Source: Clostridiales bacterium (lineage in GTDB: Bacteria > Bacillota > Clostridia > Oscillospirales > Oscillospiraceae). Taken from it: 64,000 bases of DNA. Numbering within the stretch: position 1 is the first letter of the stretch; each line of letters opens with the position of its first letter. Both the position numbers and the translations under genes were made by a program. The stretch lies in contig JAQXKZ010000014.1 of NCBI GenBank assembly GCA_029010715.1, positions 24,851-88,850 of the forward strand, in the 5' to 3' direction. Positions 60,104 to 64,000 of this stretch are shown here, piece by piece. Below the pieces are notes generated by a model. It did not search any database. It saw only the letters and a list, made by a program, of their open reading frames with translations, and was not told the DNA's origin.

Positions 60104-60135
60104 CCGGTCGCCGCAGGACCGGCTTTCCTTGCCGG
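60104..60135 (-). promoter_or_regulatory. Overlapping alternative hairpins in the tnaA leader
   Basis: On the minus strand CCGGC-AAGGAAA-GCCGG (60135-60119) and CCGGTC-CTGCGGC-GACCGG (60122-60104) share four bases, so only one can form. Neither is followed by a U-tract. The pair could act as a switch on message structure upstream of tnaA. The mechanism is not established. Confidence 0.4.
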
Positions 60136-60207
60136 ATCTGCGCCTGGCGGACAGCATCTTGCATGGAACACTGGGTTATTGCTTTGAAGCGGCTGGTGCT
60201 TTGTTTG

Positions 60208-60231
60208 TTACGGCGACTGTTTTCTTTTCAT
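60208..60231 (-). CDS. Possible 7-codon leader peptide upstream of tnaA
   Basis: A seven-codon frame (MKRKQSP and stop) has a strong AAAGGAGTGAT site before its ATG, 160 bases upstream of tnaA. Like the TnaC leader of enteric bacteria it ends in Pro-stop, but it lacks the Trp that TnaC needs. It could be a translated leader or chance. Confidence 0.3.
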   Translation of the reverse strand: MKRKQSP

Positions 60232-60718
60232 ATCACTCCTTTTGCATCTCATAGACTGTATTGACTGCTGTGATACCAAACAGAACTTCACACTGTTAAT
60301 ATATATAATGTACCGTGTAAGAATATTGGCGATTTTGCTCCGGAGAGCGAATAATTAGCGGATTCTTAACGCGGGCGGGAATTGCCGGACCGGGGCCGGC
60401 TTTCGCCGCGGGTGTGTTATTCAGACGGCATACGGATGGAAGGCCAACGCAAAAATCCGGAAAGGCCGGTAATTACATGCTTCTTCGGAAATCAAAAGTC
60501 CGCTTCCCGTAAAACGCTTCGAAGAATGCCCGCTTCGTACAGCTTCGTACAGTTGATTGTTTTCACTGAATTTGTTTGTTATTTTTTCAGAATTATGGTA
60601 CATATGGATTACATGGAACAAGTCTCTTCTTCTCTTCGCGGCAATCCATTGTATTCGGTATTGCCGTATAGCTCCGGCGGAAGAAATTGAAAAACACACA
60701 GAAAGGCGTGATTTCAGA
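60232..60718. other. Intergenic region between tnaA and the lipoprotein gene
   Basis: The AT-rich part 60290-60320 probably holds the tnaA promoter, with TATATT-like -10 candidates on the minus strand but no consensus -35. TTGATT/TGTTAT with 18 bases between them (near 60552-60581) is a weak plus-strand promoter candidate for the lipoprotein gene. No further gene is supported. Confidence 0.4.
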
Positions 60719-61813
60719 ATGAAGCGGTACAAGCACCTCACAATCCTTTGCATGGCGTTCTTCCTCCTGTTCTTCTCCGCCTGCGGAGCCGGCGCGGAAA
60801 ACAAAACGGACAGCAGCCCGGTCACCTGCGATGCGCTGGAGGCCGTAAAAGCCGTCAACGCCGGGGACATTGAGAGCATTACCTATACCCGTTACACAGA
60901 GGGCGGCGCGCTCAGCGGGACGGTCACCGACGCGGAAACCATCGAGAATATCTATCTGCGGCTTTGCCAGCTTAAGCCCGGCAGGGAAAGCGATATCCGC
61001 GCATTGGACGACAGTACGAGTCTCAATGTGGATCTGGGCAGCGAAACGCTCTCCTTTTACTTTGAGGGGTTCAATATTTCCGTCGGGGACAAACAGTATG
61101 AGGCGGAAAACCTGAGTTCTCTTATTGGTTATATCAATAATCTGATTTCCGCCGGAGCTGATTCCGCACCCATTACTGAGCCGCAGTCCGCCGGCGCGGA
61201 GTATCAGGCATGGCAGCATTATGACGGCTGCTCGTACTATAATGAAGACGGACAGCTTAAATACCGGATCGAATTCGGCGATCAATTCCGTCTGCACTGT
61301 ATGTTCCGCTTCGGCGAGCCGGAGTATCATGAGGAGGTCTATACCCTGTACCCCGACCTGGACGCGCCGACGGCGCAGCAGCTCAGCATCCGCACCGTGC
61401 TGGATGGCTCCGGCGACGACATTTCCGACCGCTTTGAAAGCCTTGTCTTTCTGTTCAGCACCGAGGATACCGTGCTCATGCAGGTTAAGCGTGACGAGCG
61501 GACCCTGGCCGGCGGCACGGACGGCAGCATTCTGACCGGCGAATACCTCATGAAGCCCCGGGAGAGCTCCGCCAAAACGCCGGAGCAGCTGTGTGTCATG
61601 GCGCAGGAATATTACAGCCGGAACTTCGGCTTCTATCCGCCGGAGGCAGATTGCGCTGACAACCGCGACGGCACTTACACCATTCATCTGTATGAGATTG
61701 TAAGCCTTGGTCAGACCGATACTCACACGGCCACATCCGCCTGGTACACGGTGGATGCCTTCGGCGTGGGTACCAACGACATCACCGGCGAGCCGGTTGA
61801 TCTTTCAGACTAG
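60719..61813 (+). CDS. Putative lipoprotein of unknown function
   Basis: A 364-residue secreted protein with a lipobox signal (ILCMAFFLLFFSACG, Cys at about residue 20). The first half has a beta-rich domain (ITYTRYTEGGALSGTVTDAETIENIYLRL). The second half has YYNEDGQLKYRIEF and a C-terminal region from about 290 with EYYSRNFGFYPPEADCADNRDGTYTIHLYE. I do not recognise a named family. The ATG at 60719 has only a weak GAAAGG site about 13 bases upstream, though the signal sequence confirms this start. It stands alone and ends at a strong terminator. Confidence 0.75.
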   Translation: MKRYKHLTILCMAFFLLFFSACGAGAENKTDSSPVTCDALEAVKAVNAGDIESITYTRYTEGGALSGTVTDAETIENIYLRLCQLKPGRESDIRALDDSTSLNVDLGSETLSFYFEGFNISVGDKQYEAENLSSLIGYINNLISAGADSAPITEPQSAGAEYQAWQHYDGCSYYNEDGQLKYRIEFGDQFRLHCMFRFGEPEYHEEVYTLYPDLDAPTAQQLSIRTVLDGSGDDISDRFESLVFLFSTEDTVLMQVKRDERTLAGGTDGSILTGEYLMKPRESSAKTPEQLCVMAQEYYSRNFGFYPPEADCADNRDGTYTIHLYEIVSLGQTDTHTATSAWYTVDAFGVGTNDITGEPVDLSD

Positions 61814-61890
61814 CGGCGAAGGCCGGGTCGCGGCTCTGACATGCCCCGGCATGTCGTTCACTCCCGCTCCCTTCGAATCCACTGCCGTAA

Positions 61891-61927
61891 GCAAAAAGGA
61901 CCAGGCACAAAGCCTGGTCCTTTTTGC
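61891..61927. terminator. Terminator after the lipoprotein gene
   Basis: A 16-bp perfect stem (GCAAAAAGGACCAGGC and complement) has a 5-base loop and T/A runs within the stem. Confidence 0.88.
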
Positions 61928-61959
61928 TGCCAATAGGGTACGAAAAAGATGGATTTGCG

Positions 61960-61986
61960 TTTATGGCAAATGGATTCGAACCCCCG
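61960..61986 (-). other. tRNA-like T-arm remnant
   Basis: On the minus strand GGGGGTTCGAATCC resembles a tRNA T-arm, but the stem is broken and no acceptor, D or anticodon arm accompanies it. It may be a relic of a tRNA-linked insertion. Confidence 0.25.
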
Positions 61987-62072
61987 CGGGTATTTGAGTG
62001 AAATATCTCGCTTGCGCTCGATATGAAATGTTTGCCTTGCGGCAAACGTGGAATATTCCGGCTGTTTCCGGA

Positions 62073-62260
62073 ATGTGAAATGAAATCCGCCTTGCTATGT
62101 GCTAGAAAGCTTCCCGGATATTTGCCCCAATGCTTGTTCCGGAGCGAACAAGCTGATTTGTCAGAACGCTTTCTTTTTGATCGCGCTTGATCTCGTTACA
62201 CACACGAATGATTTCCAACGCAGAAGCCTTAGACCTTACCAACAAGGGACTATCTGGCAT
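62073..62260 (-). pseudogene. Frameshifted and truncated four-helix-bundle protein gene
   Basis: From the ATG at 62260, 52 codons encode the N-terminal half of a four-helix-bundle (TIGR02436/S23-like) protein, recognisable by KASALEIIRVCNEI and LVRSGTSIGANIREA. A stop occurs at 62102, but in the next frame AHSKADFIS continues the family sequence, so a frameshift lies at about 62102-62108. After that the similarity ends, about half way through the normal length of roughly 120 residues. It is therefore a broken gene. Such genes often lie in mobile or variable regions, and a palindromic repeat follows it. Confidence 0.75.
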
Positions 62261-62320
62261 AATGAACACTTCTATAACTCATATGTCATCATTATAAAGG
62301 AGAAATGTTGGATTTACAAA

Positions 62321-62408
62321 TACTTCTTCACTATTCACTGTTACCTATTACTTTCAAAAATCGCCTGTTTGATTTAGCGAAGAGTGAATAGGGAATAGTG
62401 AAGAAGTA
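62321..62408. repeat. MITE-like palindromic element
   Basis: The 88-base element has 16-bp perfect terminal inverted repeats (TACTTCTTCACTATTC and complement) and an imperfect internal palindrome (AGAGTGAATAGGGAATAGTG). It lacks coding capacity and abuts the terminator of the tRNA pair. Copies elsewhere in the genome would confirm mobility. Confidence 0.65.
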
Positions 62409-62444
62409 AAAATCGCCGATCTTCTGTCGAAGATCGGCGATTTT
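62408..62444 (-). terminator. Terminator of the tRNA-Thr/tRNA-Tyr unit
   Basis: A 16-bp perfect stem (AAAATCGCCGATCTTC and complement, TGTC loop) starts at the last base of tRNA-Tyr. Confidence 0.88.
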
Positions 62445-62528
62445 GGTGGGGGAAGGTGGATTCGAACCACCGAAGGCATTGCCAGCAGATTTACAGTCTG
62501 TCCCCTTTGGCCACTCGGGAATTCCCCC
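62444..62528 (-). tRNA. tRNA-Tyr(GTA)
   Basis: An 85-base class II tRNA with a GGGGGAA/TTCCCCC acceptor stem, the anticodon loop CTGTAAA, a long variable arm and an encoded CCA. Confidence 0.96.
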
Positions 62529-62676
62529 ATATTTACTTTTGCTAATTCCGCGTTTTCTCAAATCAAAGCCCAGCGAAGCGGGCGTAGGGTTGATTTGAAA
62601 AGGAAAAAGGAAAGAGCGGATACGCAGTTTGCCGCGCCAGCGGGAAACTGAGTGAAGCGAGTTTCTTCTGACGTGG
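62529..62676. other. Spacer between tRNA-Tyr and tRNA-Thr with inverted repeats
   Basis: The 148-base spacer holds TCAAATCAA/TTGATTTGA arms around AAGCCCAGCGAAGCGGGCG, and GTTT/AAAC-rich repeats. No gene is supported. Confidence 0.4.
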
Positions 62677-62752
62677 TGGAGCTGGTGGACGGATTCGAAC
62701 CCCCGACCTGCTGATTACAAATCAGCTGCTCTACCGGCTGAGCTACACCAGC
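62677..62752 (-). tRNA. tRNA-Thr(TGT)
   Basis: The acceptor stem is GCTGGTG/CACCAGC and the anticodon loop TTTGTAA sits on a GCTGA/TCAGC stem. CCA is encoded. It is transcribed first in the tRNA pair. Confidence 0.96.
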
Positions 62753-62815
62753 ATCTTGACCGACGCTGCCATTGCCCGGCTTGGACCTGCCGCGCTGGCT
62801 TTCGACCGCTCAGTT

Positions 62816-62844
62816 ATAATAGCAAACCAGCTGCTGTTTGTCAA
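62816..62844 (-). promoter_or_regulatory. Promoter of the tRNA-Thr/tRNA-Tyr unit
   Basis: TTGACA and TATTAT on the minus strand are separated by 17 bases, about 64 bases before tRNA-Thr. Confidence 0.82.
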
Positions 62845-62890
62845 CAGTTATTTTCCGATAATTCAGAAAATTTGACAGTCCCCGTCACGA

Positions 62891-62919
62891 TTGCTTTATC
62901 ACCCGTAATGTGGTATAAA
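62891..62919 (+). promoter_or_regulatory. Predicted promoter of the GH25 gene
   Basis: TTGCTT and TATAAA are separated by 17 bases. The expected transcript starts at about 62926, which excludes the ATG at 62921 as the start codon. Confidence 0.55.
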
Positions 62920-62959
62920 TATGAGAGCCATAACTAGAAATACACGAATGGAGCACCCG

Positions 62960-63859
62960 ATGAGAACTGCGCGAAGAAACAGAACTGCACTCATACTGGT
63001 ATGTATAATAGTGTTCGCCCTGGCGATCGCTTTGATAATAGGCCTGCTCGCCAAGAAAGAGCCGGAGGACCCGCACAAGGGTCAGGTATACATATACGAC
63101 GGCTTCGACTGGATATGGATGACCCCTCTGGAGGGCGTCCCGGCCAATGATTTCACGGAGGATATGTTCACCTCGGCAAACGGTCCGATACGCTACACCG
63201 GCAGCGATTATACGGTGCTGCGCGGGGTGGATGTGTCTGAGCACCAGCTGGATATCGACTGGCCCAGGGTCGCCGCTTCCGGCGTGGACTATGCCTACAT
63301 ACGTCTGGGCTGGCGCGGATATACGGAAGGCGGTCTGTTTGAGGATGCGTACTTTGTGCAGAACATGCAGGGCGCGCAGGCAGCGGGCCTGCAGCTCGGC
63401 GTGTATATGTTCTCTCAGGCCGTGACCGTGCAGGAGGCCATAGACGAGGCAAATTTTGTGCTCGACCGCATTTCCGCCTATAACGTGACCCTCCCCGTGG
63501 TGTTCGACTGGGAGAAAATTGAGGACTCCGCGGCAAGGACTCACGGTCTGTCCGTCGCCGCCCGCACCGACTGTGCCCGCGCGTTCTGCGAGACCGTAAG
63601 AAACGCCGGTTATACTGCCTGCATCTATTTCAACCGCAACCTCGGCTACTACGGCTACGATCTTACGCGCCTGACGGATTACGAATTCTGGTTCTCGCTC
63701 CCCGAAAGCGGCTTTCCAAACTTTTACTATGCCTGTGACATGTGGCAGTACAGCTTCAGTGAGACCGTTCCGGGCATAGAGGGTCCGACCGACATGAACC
63801 TCCGGTTTATCCCCCTTGTCTCTGAAGACGCCGGTTCCGTTCAGGCTGACAGCAAATAA
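62960..63859 (+). CDS. Membrane-anchored GH25 family lysozyme
   Basis: A 299-residue protein with an N-terminal membrane segment (LILVCIIVFALAIALIIGLL) and an extracellular GH25 muramidase domain from about residue 85: GVDVSEHQLDIDW (with the catalytic Asp region), VDYAYIRLGWRGYTEG and VVFDWEKIED (catalytic Asp-Glu pair). It cleaves the peptidoglycan glycan chain. The ATG at 62960 has GGAG six bases upstream and follows the predicted transcription start. Possible roles are cell-wall turnover or separation. There is no wall-binding repeat and no phage gene around it. Confidence 0.88.
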   Translation: MRTARRNRTALILVCIIVFALAIALIIGLLAKKEPEDPHKGQVYIYDGFDWIWMTPLEGVPANDFTEDMFTSANGPIRYTGSDYTVLRGVDVSEHQLDIDWPRVAASGVDYAYIRLGWRGYTEGGLFEDAYFVQNMQGAQAAGLQLGVYMFSQAVTVQEAIDEANFVLDRISAYNVTLPVVFDWEKIEDSAARTHGLSVAARTDCARAFCETVRNAGYTACIYFNRNLGYYGYDLTRLTDYEFWFSLPESGFPNFYYACDMWQYSFSETVPGIEGPTDMNLRFIPLVSEDAGSVQADSK

Positions 63860-63873
63860 ACACTGACAGCCCC

Positions 63874-63902
63874 TTGAAATTTTGCCGTTTATGTTATATA
63901 CT
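63874..63902 (+). promoter_or_regulatory. Promoter of tRNA-Leu
   Basis: TTGAAA and TATACT are separated by 17 bases and end 12 bases before the tRNA. Confidence 0.75.
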
Positions 63903-63914
63903 TTCCATCGGTAT

Positions 63915-64000
63915 GCCGGTGTGATGGAATGGTAGACGTAGCGGATTCAAAATCCGCCGATGGCAACATCGTGTGGGTTCGAGTCCCACCACCGGCACCA
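63915..64000 (+). tRNA. tRNA-Leu(CAA)
   Basis: A class II tRNA of 86 bases with the anticodon loop TTCAAAA on a GCGGA/TCCGC stem, a long variable arm, a GCCGGTG/CACCGGC acceptor stem and an encoded CCA ending exactly at the window edge. Confidence 0.96.

Noticed and set aside
61960..61986. An additional tRNA gene
   Set aside because: Only a T-arm-like piece is present, with a mismatched stem and no anticodon arm.
62960..63859. Prophage endolysin
   Set aside because: The GH25 protein has a membrane anchor and no holin, terminase or structural genes surround it.

Overview
The window reads as a chromosomal segment of a GC-rich anaerobic Bacillota bacterium, most likely class Clostridia, order Oscillospirales. 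The evidence is the gene content (GGGtGRT protein with its partner, DUF3798-type binding protein, UPF0340, YerC-type regulator, CsoR, clostridial MATE/MerR pair), lipoprotein signals of the LCACG type, strong AGGAGG ribosome sites, sigma-A promoters with 17-base spacers, and tRNAs with encoded CCA ends. The organism call is inference; no 16S gene is present.

Layout. 1-5.2 kb: a hexokinase cut by the window edge, an NfeD/SPFH membrane pair, a divergent YerC-methyltransferase pair with hslO, then a tRNA cluster (Val, Phe, Gly, Cys). 5.5-9.1 kb: a MATE efflux pump and MerR regulator behind a MerR-type promoter with a 19-base spacer, then UPF0340 and an ECF S component on the minus strand. 9.3-18.8 kb: one minus-strand aromatic amino acid operon (DAHP synthase, tyrA, aroB, aroA, aroC, pheA, a fused aroE-aroK, aroQ, aminotransferase), mostly with overlapping stops and starts. 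It is preceded by a Phe/Tyr-rich leader peptide and mutually exclusive antiterminator/terminator hairpins, a textbook ribosome-mediated attenuator.

19-28 kb: a small XRE regulator, a serine palmitoyltransferase-like enzyme with an overlapping short-chain reductase, the GGGtGRT/Fe-S scaffold pair, and glycolytic gpmI, tpiA, pgk plus trmL. 28-39 kb: a radical SAM protein, hflKC, a GldG-like ABC exporter operon (four genes), an unknown P-loop protein and a 5'-nucleotidase. 39-48 kb: a phnDCEE-type importer, surE, bioY and cytidine deaminase, then a copper module in which csoR has tandem operators and copA is fused in frame to a complete copZ with its own internal ribosome site.

48.5-60 kb: an uncharacterised ABC importer (DUF3798 binding protein, double ATPase, two permeases, a small anchored protein), TetR and AraC regulators, and tryptophanase with its NSS-family transporter. 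60.7-64 kb: a lipoprotein, a frameshifted four-helix-bundle pseudogene, a MITE-like inverted repeat, tRNA-Tyr and tRNA-Thr, a GH25 lysozyme and tRNA-Leu.

The window thus couples aromatic amino acid synthesis (attenuated by Phe/Tyr supply) with Trp breakdown, carbon flow through lower glycolysis, metal homeostasis, and import of phosphorus compounds and nucleosides. The strongest candidates for something undescribed are the Phe/Tyr attenuator of the aro operon, the CopA-CopZ fusion with internal start, the SPT-like/reductase pair in a Gram-positive genome, and the DUF3798 transporter.
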